A DNA stretch of 45,982 bases. Origin: Aureispira sp. CCB-QB1 (GTDB lineage Bacteria > Bacteroidota > Bacteroidia > Chitinophagales > Saprospiraceae). The stretch spans positions 1 through 45,982 of the forward strand of contig CAMBRK010000030.1 in NCBI GenBank assembly GCA_945870185.1. Reading direction: 5' to 3'. Below the pieces are notes generated by a model, which made no database searches, was not told the DNA's origin, and worked only from the letters and a program-made list of their open reading frames with translations. How positions within the stretch are numbered: the first letter of the stretch is position 1; each line of letters opens with the position of its first letter. Position numbers and translations under genes: made by a program. This document shows, in pieces, positions 18,901-25,996 of the stretch.

Positions 18901-18987
18901 CTCTTGTTTTCATTACTTCTTACATTGTTTGTAATACCGGCGCTTTACAGTATCATGGCTTTGGGGAGTAAGGAGAAAGTAGAATAG
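15934..18987 (+). CDS. RND multidrug efflux permease (HAE1/AcrB-like)
   Basis: 1017 residues with the full RND plan: TM1 at the N-terminus (RPVLATVMSVILVLFGVIGF), a porter/docking domain, TM2-6, a second periplasmic domain and TM7-12. The proton-relay Asp pair is present in TM4 (GLVVDDAIVVLENI), and the GxxxGxxxK signature-like ITKNGILIVEF segment follows TM10. It is coupled to the adaptor gene and probably exports drugs, detergents or dyes with a TolC-like channel encoded elsewhere. Ends 4 bases before a palindromic repeat. Confidence 0.95.
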   Translation: MSLSAISIQRPVLATVMSVILVLFGVIGFNYLGVRDYPSVDPPTITVSTTYTGANSDVIISQITEPLEESINGIDGVKVITSTSSDGRSNITVEFDLEVDLETAANDVRDRVSRAQRNLPPDANPPIVSKSDANAQPILSLTVQSEERTLLELTEFGNNIFKERFQTIPGVSGVSIWGEKKYSMKLIMDPSKMAGLSISPVDVRNALSAANVELPSGRIEGNDTELTIRTVGRIETEEEFNNLIIKESNGNIIRFKDFGLAELRPENERSLLRGNGAIPMIGIAVSPQPGANYIAIADEFYKRLETIKKDLPQDLKLGMALDMTKGIKKAILEVEETVIIAFGLVVLVIFLFLRNWRSTLIPVVAIPISLISGFFIMYLAGFSINILTLLGIVLATGLVVDDAIVVLENIYQKIEQGMSPREAAFKGSDEIFFAIVSTTVTLVAVFLPIMFLQGLTGRLFREFGVVVAGAVLVSAFVSLTLTPMMSARLLREGDHEKGLYKWTEGFFVGMNNIYEKLLKLFFKVRWVSVVIMIVASWLIYSLGKTLPSELAPMEDKSRLSVNATAPEGTSFEYMNNFLTNVIADVESLPEKESILSVTAPGFGASQASNTGFVRITLKEPEDRSKSQMEIADELSQTIKKYSEARVFVNQEQTIGDRRGGLPVQFVIMAPNFEMLKKAIPPFLEKARASDKFQAVDINLKFNKPELKIDIDRNRAQALGVTVMDIAQTLQLYYAEQRLGFFIKNGKQYQVIGIADRENRNEPNDLKNINVRSKNGTMVQLDNLITMSEQSNPPQLYRFNRYVSATISAGTAPGVSLGQGIEAMNEISKEVLDDNYSTDLSGPSKEFAESSSTLLFAFILALILVYLILAAQFESFIDPLIIMFTVPLALSGAIIALWWTESTLNIFSQIGIIVLVGIVTKNGILIVEFANQRREEGLDRVNAVLEAAVSRLRPILMTSLATVLGALPIALALGAASTSRVSMGIAIIGGLLFSLLLTLFVIPALYSIMALGSKEKVE

Positions 18988-18991
18988 AGTA

Positions 18992-19020
18992 GCACAAGTT
19001 ACAAACTTGCGCTAGCAAGT
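18992..19020 (+). repeat. Short palindromic repeat, copy A (inverted partner of 19768-19817)
   Basis: GCACAAGTT, two bases, then AAACTTGCGCTAGCA, ending in the hairpin ACTTGC-GCTA-GCAAGT. Copy B on the other side of the lipoprotein gene reads, on the minus strand, GCACAAGTT, a longer middle and AAACTTGCGTTAGCA. The two are inverted and differ mainly by about 23 bases of middle sequence. Copy A begins 4 bases after the RND gene stop. Confidence 0.55.
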
Positions 19021-19102
19021 GGAAGAGTAGGACTTTGATTTTGATAGCTTTATAAGGAAAAATTGGTTTCTATTTGAAAGTATGTTGTATTTTATTATAT
19101 AA

Positions 19103-19684
19103 CTATTCAATGGAAAATGCTTCGTTACTTAATTTCGCAACATCTTTAATAACGAATTCAAAATTGTAATTTATGTTATTTCCTTGATAAGAAATTGGTA
19201 GATATAAGGAAAATTTTTGTCCTTTTTGATTCAATATTGCTTTAGTTGATTCTGATTGGCGACTTTTAATTATAAATAAATCTTTTTCAAACCATGTTCC
19301 ATAAGCTTCTCTAAAATAGACATTTTCAGTTGGTATTGCCGAATCATCAATTCTTGTGTTTGCAGGAATTATTGTTGGAGGTTGATAGTTACCTCTATTT
19401 ATATAATTTACTCCTGAATGCGTGATCCTTTTACTCCTTCCATTCTGTATTATTGCTCCTTCATCCCAAATTATCTTTAATACTTCATTTGTCTTATTTC
19501 TAATTTGAAAATTTATTGAAGTCCGGGAAATAGAAAATTTTGCATCAATTTTTTCATCACTATATGACATATCATCATTTGTGAAGGGATTTGACATAGC
19601 AAAATCATAATAGAATAATGATGCAGGAGTACAACTAAATATAAATAGTGAAATAAATACAATGATTACTAAGATATGCTTCAT
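19103..19684 (-). CDS. Lipoprotein of unknown function
   Basis: 193 residues from the ATG at 19684, chosen because it starts a clean lipoprotein signal (MKHILVIIVFISLFIFSC, Cys18). The frame stays open upstream to 19810, but that part runs through a palindromic repeat. The mature part resembles an uncharacterised Bacteroidota lipoprotein type that I have seen without a name: IRNKTNEVLKIIWDEGAII, then TDNVYW-like TENVYFREAYGTW, then GQKFSLYLPISYQGNNINYNFEF. It may be an envelope protein. It sits alone between two inverted repeats. Confidence 0.75.
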   Translation of the reverse strand: MKHILVIIVFISLFIFSCTPASLFYYDFAMSNPFTNDDMSYSDEKIDAKFSISRTSINFQIRNKTNEVLKIIWDEGAIIQNGRSKRITHSGVNYINRGNYQPPTIIPANTRIDDSAIPTENVYFREAYGTWFEKDLFIIKSRQSESTKAILNQKGQKFSLYLPISYQGNNINYNFEFVIKDVAKLSNEAFSIE

Positions 19685-19767
19685 GAAAGTGCTATTTAAG
19701 TTTACAAATCTGTGTAAAAACAAATAAAACGATATAAAAATCCTTAAGAAATTGAAAAGAATACCCA

Positions 19768-19817
19768 TGCTAACGCAAGTTTCTGCCCGAAATTGGGCAG
19801 ATAAATGCAACTTGTGC
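19768..19817 (-). repeat. Short palindromic repeat, copy B
   Basis: Inverted relative to copy A at 18992-19020. Its middle contains a perfect hairpin CTGCCC-GAAATT-GGGCAG (19783-19800) that copy A lacks. It ends 12 bases from the murA stop. It overlaps the extended upstream reading frame of the lipoprotein, another reason to place that gene's start at 19684. Confidence 0.55.
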
Positions 19818-19828
19818 CTTTACTTCAT

Positions 19829-21145
19829 CTACTCCTCAATCCTTTCGATCTGTGCTCCAAGTGCATTCAGACGTCCATCGATATTTTGGTATCCACGATC
19901 TATCTGAGAAATATTGGAAATGATACTTTCGCTCTTTGCTGACAGTGCAGCTATGAGTAAAGATACTCCGGCTCGGATATCTGGCGAACTCATGCGAATA
20001 CCTCTGAGTTGGGATTTGCGCTCTAGTCCGATCACGGTAGCTCTGTGAGGATCACACAATATGATCTGAGCACCCATATCTATGAGTTTATCTACAAAGA
20101 AAAGACGGCTTTCAAACATTTTTTGATGTATGAGGATACTGCCTCGCGCTTGTATGGCAGTTACTAATATGATACTCAATAAATCCGGAGTAAATCCTGG
20201 CCATGGCGAATCGTATATGGTCATGATAGATCCGTCTATAAAACTTTGGATCTCGTATACATCTTGAGCTGGAATATAAAGATTGTCCCCTTGAACATCT
20301 ATTTGGATGCCCAACTTCTCAAATGTATTGGGTATAATTCCAAGATTAGGTACAGATACATTGGTGATCGTCAAGCTAGACTGTGTCATTGCCGCCAAAC
20401 CTATAAAACTTCCTATCTCAATCATGTCTGGCAAAATAGTATGCTCTGTACCTCCTAGTGTTTCCACTCCGTGAACAGTCAATAGGTTGGACCCAACTCC
20501 AGAAATTCTGGCACCCATGTTATTGAGCATTTTACAGAGTTGTTGCAGATATGGCTCACATGCAGCGTTGTATATTTGGGTGATTCCTTCGGCTAGTACT
20601 GCGGCCATCAAGACATTGGCAGTACCCGTGACTGAGATTTCATCCATCAGGATAAATGAACCGTGGAGTTTATCTGCTCCGATATAAAATTGGTCACCTT
20701 CCTCATTGTAATTAAATTGTGCCCCTAACTTCTCAAAACCCAAAAAGTGTGTATCGAGCCTTCTTCTGCCGATTTTATCTCCACCTGGTTTGGGTAGAAA
20801 TGCTTTTTTAAATCTGGCCAACATGGGTCCTAAAAGCATAACGGAGCCCCTAATCTTTTTTGCATTTTCCTGATAATCTGCCGATGACAGATTGTCAGTA
20901 TCTATATCGTCAGCCTGAAAAGTATATTCACTATTGCTGATTTTTTCAATTTTGACTCCAAGTCCTTTGAGCAATTCTATTTGCTTGCGCACATCTAGAA
21001 TATCTGGAATATTTTTGATGGTTACTTTCTTATCAGTAAGCAAGACTGCGCTGATAATTTGTAATGCTTCGTTTTTAGCTCCTTGAGGTTGTATAGAACC
21101 AGAAAGACTTGCGTTTCCTTGTACTCTAAATGCTTGATTAGACAT
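19829..21145 (-). CDS. murA: UDP-N-acetylglucosamine 1-carboxyvinyltransferase, Asp-type
   Basis: 438 residues, catalysing the first committed step of peptidoglycan synthesis (PEP plus UDP-GlcNAc). QGAKNEAL (21-28) carries the Lys/Asn pair of the active site and SSPDIRAGVSLLIAAL the conserved late Arg. The active-site loop reads PGGDKIGRRRLDTHF, so Asp123 stands where E. coli has Cys115, the residue alkylated by fosfomycin. Asp-type MurA enzymes are known in other phyla to work and to be fosfomycin-insensitive. A TATATTTG box lies 32 bases upstream. Confidence 0.97.
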   Translation of the reverse strand: MSNQAFRVQGNASLSGSIQPQGAKNEALQIISAVLLTDKKVTIKNIPDILDVRKQIELLKGLGVKIEKISNSEYTFQADDIDTDNLSSADYQENAKKIRGSVMLLGPMLARFKKAFLPKPGGDKIGRRRLDTHFLGFEKLGAQFNYNEEGDQFYIGADKLHGSFILMDEISVTGTANVLMAAVLAEGITQIYNAACEPYLQQLCKMLNNMGARISGVGSNLLTVHGVETLGGTEHTILPDMIEIGSFIGLAAMTQSSLTITNVSVPNLGIIPNTFEKLGIQIDVQGDNLYIPAQDVYEIQSFIDGSIMTIYDSPWPGFTPDLLSIILVTAIQARGSILIHQKMFESRLFFVDKLIDMGAQIILCDPHRATVIGLERKSQLRGIRMSSPDIRAGVSLLIAALSAKSESIISNISQIDRGYQNIDGRLNALGAQIERIEE

Positions 21146-21176
21146 ATATAATTGCTGGCTGTTTTGTATTAAAGCA

Positions 21177-21184
21177 CAAATATA
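21177..21184 (-). promoter_or_regulatory. -7 box of murA
   Basis: The minus strand reads TATATTTG (TAnnTTTG) 32 bases upstream of the murA ATG, giving a predicted 5' leader of about 25 bases. There is no clear -33 box. Confidence 0.45.
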
Positions 21185-21296
21185 TTATTAATAATTGTAA
21201 TACCAACAATCATCAGTTCAAATTTTATCCGATAAAATGGCTTGAAGTCATCATATCAAAGTGGTATCTTGATTTGACTTCTTGTAACTGATCGGT

Positions 21297-24200
21297 TTAA
21301 ATTTTTACCAATTTATACGTTCCTGAAATTTTATTTCCTGACAAGCGCACAAAATATAATCCTGGAGATACGTTATCCAAATCTATAAATGACCTTTGCT
21401 CTCCATCATTGATATTAAAGGTATGTTCTGAAAACAGTAACCTTCCTTGATTATCCAATACTTCTAACTTTAAATCTCCAGATAATCCTGAATAAATAAC
21501 TTCTGCTTTTCCTAGGGTTGGATTTGGATGGATTTGTACATAGAGATCATTATTTTCAGATGAAACGTTATTTACCGATCCCGCAATGAAATTTACAGTG
21601 TATTCACTACCAAAATCGGGTTCAAATTCCAACCAACTCGATCCAATACCTTTTGCTCTGATGTAACCATCACCGTCACCATTGGCCCACCATGATATAC
21701 CATCCTGATCACTATCCGTAAACTGCAATTGATAACAACCTTCAATATTGGCTATGGTATCATTGTAAATCGCAAAAGCGTCCATATTGGGTCTACTAGA
21801 TTTTATGACTTTACCATCACTGTCCTTTAGTGTCCACTTGGTTTCATTGGGTGCTGCATTGGTTTTGATAGACACAATGATACCTTTTTCAAAAACTCTC
21901 ACAGGAGTGATAGTTGAAGTCATTTTATTATTTTGAACGTTTTCATCACTAGATGCATTTACTGTAATGATTTCTGCAAAAAATACCCCTGCTTTATTTA
22001 TTTCTGCAGGAAGAATTGACGGCAATACAATTTTTTGGTCTTTAAGCGTGGATAAAGATCCTGTCCATTCGTATGTTTTCGAAATAGTCTCCGTGCCATA
22101 TCTGATAACAAGGCTGTTTATGATACTACTTCCATTATTTTGGATGAGAATTACAGGGTTTGCACATGCCGGATTGCTTCTCCCAAACTCCACCCTATCT
22201 GAAGGTGACTGTATTTCGACGATAGCGGCATCAGTAGTATAATTCATAGGTCCGTACTTGACCACCTGAGTATTGACTATATACCTGCTGTCACCTGTTG
22301 CGGTATTGATACCATAATCCATAGAAAATTTATTTCCTTGTACCAGGTTCATAATTTCAAACTCTCTCAAATCAGTCGGAGCACCAGGACACCATCCGGC
22401 TCTGTCATAAACCCAAGTACCACCTTGTGGATAAATAGGGTTGTCTGCACATTCTTTCCACAAAGGATATGAAAAATCCACAGCGCCACCATTTATATTG
22501 ATCTGGTGAGTCCTTGATATAAATTCGCCTTCTTGACCATGTCCCGTAGCCATTGTTTTTACTTTCATACTTTTGACTTCGGCTTCCACTTTTAACTCTC
22601 GTGGCTCGAGATGCCTATTGCTCAAAATGTCCGTATAGCCATACATATTTACAGGCCAAACTTGTTGAATACTTAACACGTTTCTGGTGGGTTTTCCTTT
22701 GATAAAGGCAAACTTTATGTCCATTTCTTCCTGATATTCGCCACCTTTATCCAAGAGCAATCTTTTTTTATCCTTTAATACAGGTCCATAATCTGTCATA
22801 TCGAATATCCAAGTCTTGCCTTTGGCACCAAGGTTTAACCCTATACCATATGGTGTGACGAAAGACATGATTTCATATTTTGCAGGCCTAAAGTTATAAT
22901 AGGTGAGCTCCTGTATCTCCAGGATGTCTTCAAAAACTACCTCAATCTCTTCTACAAGTATCTGATCTTCGTTAAACACCAATTGTGGCTTGGCTTCCCA
23001 ATAGTAAAATGGGGTACCTTTAATCAGTTTTCTATTTTCAACACTATAAGGCGTAATCTTCACGGGTCTATTTTCTGTAGAGTCCCTGTATGTTGTTTCC
23101 GTTTTTTGTATGGATATTTGACCTTTGATCAGATCCATGTTTGGCCTTAAGGCAATATCTTTGAAATCCTTAAAATATGTATTGGTCAAAAAAGGTTTTA
23201 TAAAAATTTTATCTCCAAATTTTAAGTCTATTTTATGGTCAGATAAATCCGGAAGTACGTCATTTTGCACCCTATTCATATCGTAATTAGCTATAAGGTT
23301 GATTTTTGAGTTTGTAATACTTTCCGTATTTTGAGTCATTAAAACCACAATTTCAGCCAGAGTAAGCTCTCGATTCCATATGGTAAAGTTATCTATGTTT
23401 CCAAAATAAGGTAGACTATTTTCTGCATTTCCACCTAAAGTAAACGCTTCAATATTTATGGGTTTAGTTTTAGCTGAGCCACTATGCCACAATTTACCAT
23501 TTAAATAGATCTTCATAGAGCCTGTATTCGTATTTTTTGTAAAAGCCCAGTGATTCCATTTCCCTTCAAAATCAGAAGTATTTGCATTTTTTTCTATTCT
23601 GTCAAAGCCAGAGTTATCACCTCCACAATCCCAAAATATTTTACTATTTGACCACGGAAGATGTACATTCAATTGTCTTTCACCATTTGTGCCTGTAGCA
23701 TGAAAAATGGAGTTATTATTGGGCAAAACGGCTTCATTTCCAAAGGACCAAAATGCTACTGTAATTTCTTTATTGATTTTTTTAAAGGCCTCATTTTTTC
23801 CGTAACCCGCTCCTAGACTTCCTGACTCCAGATAATAATCTTTTTTTAGTGTACCAAAGGATGTTCCTTCGAGCGCTTGGCTTCCTTTTATTTCCAGATT
23901 GTTGATATTGTTTTCCGAAGTCTGATATGAAATTTCGAATAATAAACCATCAGCTGTATTGGAGTAATTAAACCCTTTGTGAAAGTATATGATCGTTTCT
24001 CCGTTATTGCTGAAAGAAATGCTTCTCTTTACAACCTCCTCATAAGAGAGATTTTGAACTTCGTCTAATGTAATCTTTGGCCCGCTGTATTCCGTAACTT
24101 TAATGGTCATTCGATCTAGAGTGCCACTACCATTGTGCTTAAGGACTATACCATTGACGATACCATTTCCAAATGTGCTAAGTTCTTCTTTTGAATAATA

Positions 24201-24692
24201 CACCCAAAACTTTCCTGCAAGATTTTCTTTATTGATGATGATCAAGTCAGCATTAGCTAAAAGTGGTACTTTAATGGTATTGGTAGTATTTTGGACGTTT
24301 ACTAAAGTTTGGATGTACTCATTATAAGTGTACGTAGGTGATGATACAAAAGGCAAAAATTTGTCATTAAATCCGGCTATGACATAGTTGGGATGTACCG
24401 CTTTGGTGGAATCTATTCCTGTAGAATCTATGATGTTTGTATTACAACTATAATCCCATTCGCCACATCCTCTATTTCTATCCGAACTGGTAGATATTAA
24501 TCCACCTTTACATCTCATGGTGTAATACATCAGTATTTTTTCATATTGGTTGTGGTCACCATTGGGGAATAAAACTATAGTGTCTCGTGTCTTTGATTTA
24601 AATGTCAATGATTGAACCCACGTAGTATCCTGCGCACTTAGAGAAAAAGAAAACAGTGTAAAAAGAAGTACGAACCTTTGTTTTGCAGACAT
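21297..24692 (-). CDS. Large secreted protein with PNGase F-like region, LamG domain and T9SS sorting domain
   Basis: 1131 residues from the ATG at 24692 (MSAKQRFVLLFTLFSFSLSAQ signal peptide); an ATG 36 bases earlier would add a non-signal leader. The mature N-terminus has a Cys-rich GCGEWDYSC motif of the kind I associate with peptide-N-glycosidase F-related Bacteroidota proteins. A LamG/concanavalin-like domain spans roughly residues 290-450 (IYLNGKLWHSG, IDNFTIWNRELTLAEI). A second region with CPGAPTDLREFEI follows. The last 80 residues are a T9SS type A domain (IHPNPTLGKAEV, GLYFVRLSGN, YKLVKI). It is therefore an outer-surface or released protein, possibly acting on glycoproteins. Confidence 0.82.
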   Translation of the reverse strand: MSAKQRFVLLFTLFSFSLSAQDTTWVQSLTFKSKTRDTIVLFPNGDHNQYEKILMYYTMRCKGGLISTSSDRNRGCGEWDYSCNTNIIDSTGIDSTKAVHPNYVIAGFNDKFLPFVSSPTYTYNEYIQTLVNVQNTTNTIKVPLLANADLIIINKENLAGKFWVYYSKEELSTFGNGIVNGIVLKHNGSGTLDRMTIKVTEYSGPKITLDEVQNLSYEEVVKRSISFSNNGETIIYFHKGFNYSNTADGLLFEISYQTSENNINNLEIKGSQALEGTSFGTLKKDYYLESGSLGAGYGKNEAFKKINKEITVAFWSFGNEAVLPNNNSIFHATGTNGERQLNVHLPWSNSKIFWDCGGDNSGFDRIEKNANTSDFEGKWNHWAFTKNTNTGSMKIYLNGKLWHSGSAKTKPINIEAFTLGGNAENSLPYFGNIDNFTIWNRELTLAEIVVLMTQNTESITNSKINLIANYDMNRVQNDVLPDLSDHKIDLKFGDKIFIKPFLTNTYFKDFKDIALRPNMDLIKGQISIQKTETTYRDSTENRPVKITPYSVENRKLIKGTPFYYWEAKPQLVFNEDQILVEEIEVVFEDILEIQELTYYNFRPAKYEIMSFVTPYGIGLNLGAKGKTWIFDMTDYGPVLKDKKRLLLDKGGEYQEEMDIKFAFIKGKPTRNVLSIQQVWPVNMYGYTDILSNRHLEPRELKVEAEVKSMKVKTMATGHGQEGEFISRTHQININGGAVDFSYPLWKECADNPIYPQGGTWVYDRAGWCPGAPTDLREFEIMNLVQGNKFSMDYGINTATGDSRYIVNTQVVKYGPMNYTTDAAIVEIQSPSDRVEFGRSNPACANPVILIQNNGSSIINSLVIRYGTETISKTYEWTGSLSTLKDQKIVLPSILPAEINKAGVFFAEIITVNASSDENVQNNKMTSTITPVRVFEKGIIVSIKTNAAPNETKWTLKDSDGKVIKSSRPNMDAFAIYNDTIANIEGCYQLQFTDSDQDGISWWANGDGDGYIRAKGIGSSWLEFEPDFGSEYTVNFIAGSVNNVSSENNDLYVQIHPNPTLGKAEVIYSGLSGDLKLEVLDNQGRLLFSEHTFNINDGEQRSFIDLDNVSPGLYFVRLSGNKISGTYKLVKI

Positions 24693-24713
24693 AATAAATT
24701 TTTCTGTAAAGGT

Positions 24714-24750
24714 AAAAAAAATAGCCACATTGAATCAACATGGCTATTTT
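24714..24750 (-). terminator. Terminator after fadA
   Basis: AAAATAGCCA (24718-24727) pairs with TGGCTATTTT (24741-24750), and on the minus strand the stem is followed by an eight-base T run. It ends the fadN-fadA transcript. A near-consensus -7 box TACCTTTA follows at once and may start the T9SS-protein transcript. Confidence 0.85.
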
Positions 24751-24786
24751 AATTTTATAATCTGTACTATATCATTCCAACCTGCA

Positions 24787-25959
24787 TCAATCCAACCGCT
24801 CTATAATACCTGCTATACCTTGTCCACCACCTACACAAGCAGTGACCATCCCGTACTTTTGATTTCGTCTACGCAATTCGTTGATGATGGATATACTTAA
24901 TTTAGCTCCTGTACATCCCAGTGGGTGACCCAATGCTATAGCTCCACCATTGACATTGACGATATCAGGATTGAGTCCAGCTTCTTTGATCACAGCAAGC
25001 GCCTGTACCGCAAATGCTTCGTTTAATTCTATTAGATTGACGTCGTTTAGGGTGATGCCTGCTTGTTTTAATGCTTTTGGAATAGCTACTACAGGACCAA
25101 TTCCCATATAAAGCGGATCTACACCACCTACCGCGCATGAAGCCAACCTAGCTATAGGTGACAAGCCAAGACGATTGACCATCTCCTCGCTCATTACAAG
25201 AACGAATGCTGCGCCGTCTGAAGTTTGAGACGAGTTACCCGCCGTAACCACTCCTCCTACTTTGAAAGCTGGCTTTAGTCTTGCCAATCCTTCGATGGTA
25301 GTATCTGCTCGCACTCCTTCATCAGTATCTACTACAAATTCTTTTTCTACACGTTTATTGTTTTCTACGTATACTTCTTTGACGGTCACTGGGACTATTT
25401 CATCTTTGTATTTACCATCTCTGATGGCTGCCGCTGCAAGAGCGTGAGATCTTACTGAAAATGCATCTGCCTCTTCTCTGGTCACCTGATATTTGTCAGC
25501 AACAGCTTCTGCAGTGTGTCCCATACTCACATGGAAGTTTACGTTTTGCAATGAAGCGTTGTAACTCGGTACCAATTTGTATCCCGTCATAGGAAGCAAT
25601 GACATAGACTCTGCGCCACCTGCTACATAGCAATGACCCATACCTGCATTGATTTTGGATGCTGCTATGGCTATAGCTTCTAGACCTGATGCGCAGTATC
25701 TATTGATAGTCATCCCTGGCACTTCCTGGCCCAACGCTCGAGCAGCTATGAGTCTTCCTACTTGTAATCCTTGTTCTCCTTCAGGATTGGCGCATCCTAC
25801 GATGACATCATCAATTTCTTTTGGGTCCAGATTGGGAACCTGAGATACTAGATAAGATAAAATATCCACAGCCAAATCGTCAGATCTGTAATTGCGAAAT
25901 CCTCCTTTTTTGGCTTTGCCCACTGCCGATCTAAATCCTTTTATTATATATGCGTTCAT
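24787..25959 (-). CDS. fadA: Acetyl-CoA acyltransferase (3-ketoacyl-CoA thiolase)
   Basis: 390 residues, thiolysis step of fatty-acid beta-oxidation. Catalytic residues are in place: nucleophilic Cys89 (NRYCASGLEA), His345 (GHPLGCTGAK) and Cys375 (ACVGGGQG), plus NEAFA. The length is normal for thiolase I/FadA. It lies 37 bases after fadN in the same operon and ends at a terminator. An acyl-CoA dehydrogenase gene (fadE), often the third member in related operons, is absent here. Confidence 0.96.
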   Translation of the reverse strand: MNAYIIKGFRSAVGKAKKGGFRNYRSDDLAVDILSYLVSQVPNLDPKEIDDVIVGCANPEGEQGLQVGRLIAARALGQEVPGMTINRYCASGLEAIAIAASKINAGMGHCYVAGGAESMSLLPMTGYKLVPSYNASLQNVNFHVSMGHTAEAVADKYQVTREEADAFSVRSHALAAAAIRDGKYKDEIVPVTVKEVYVENNKRVEKEFVVDTDEGVRADTTIEGLARLKPAFKVGGVVTAGNSSQTSDGAAFVLVMSEEMVNRLGLSPIARLASCAVGGVDPLYMGIGPVVAIPKALKQAGITLNDVNLIELNEAFAVQALAVIKEAGLNPDIVNVNGGAIALGHPLGCTGAKLSISIINELRRRNQKYGMVTACVGGGQGIAGIIERLD

Positions 25960-25996
25960 TTTACTTTTAAATTAATGGTTTAGGAAAAGCTTGATA

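Noticed and set aside
19685-19810. Extended N-terminus of the lipoprotein gene (42 extra residues)
   Set aside because: It would place the start inside a palindromic repeat and put a long stretch before a textbook lipoprotein signal; the ATG at 19684 is better.
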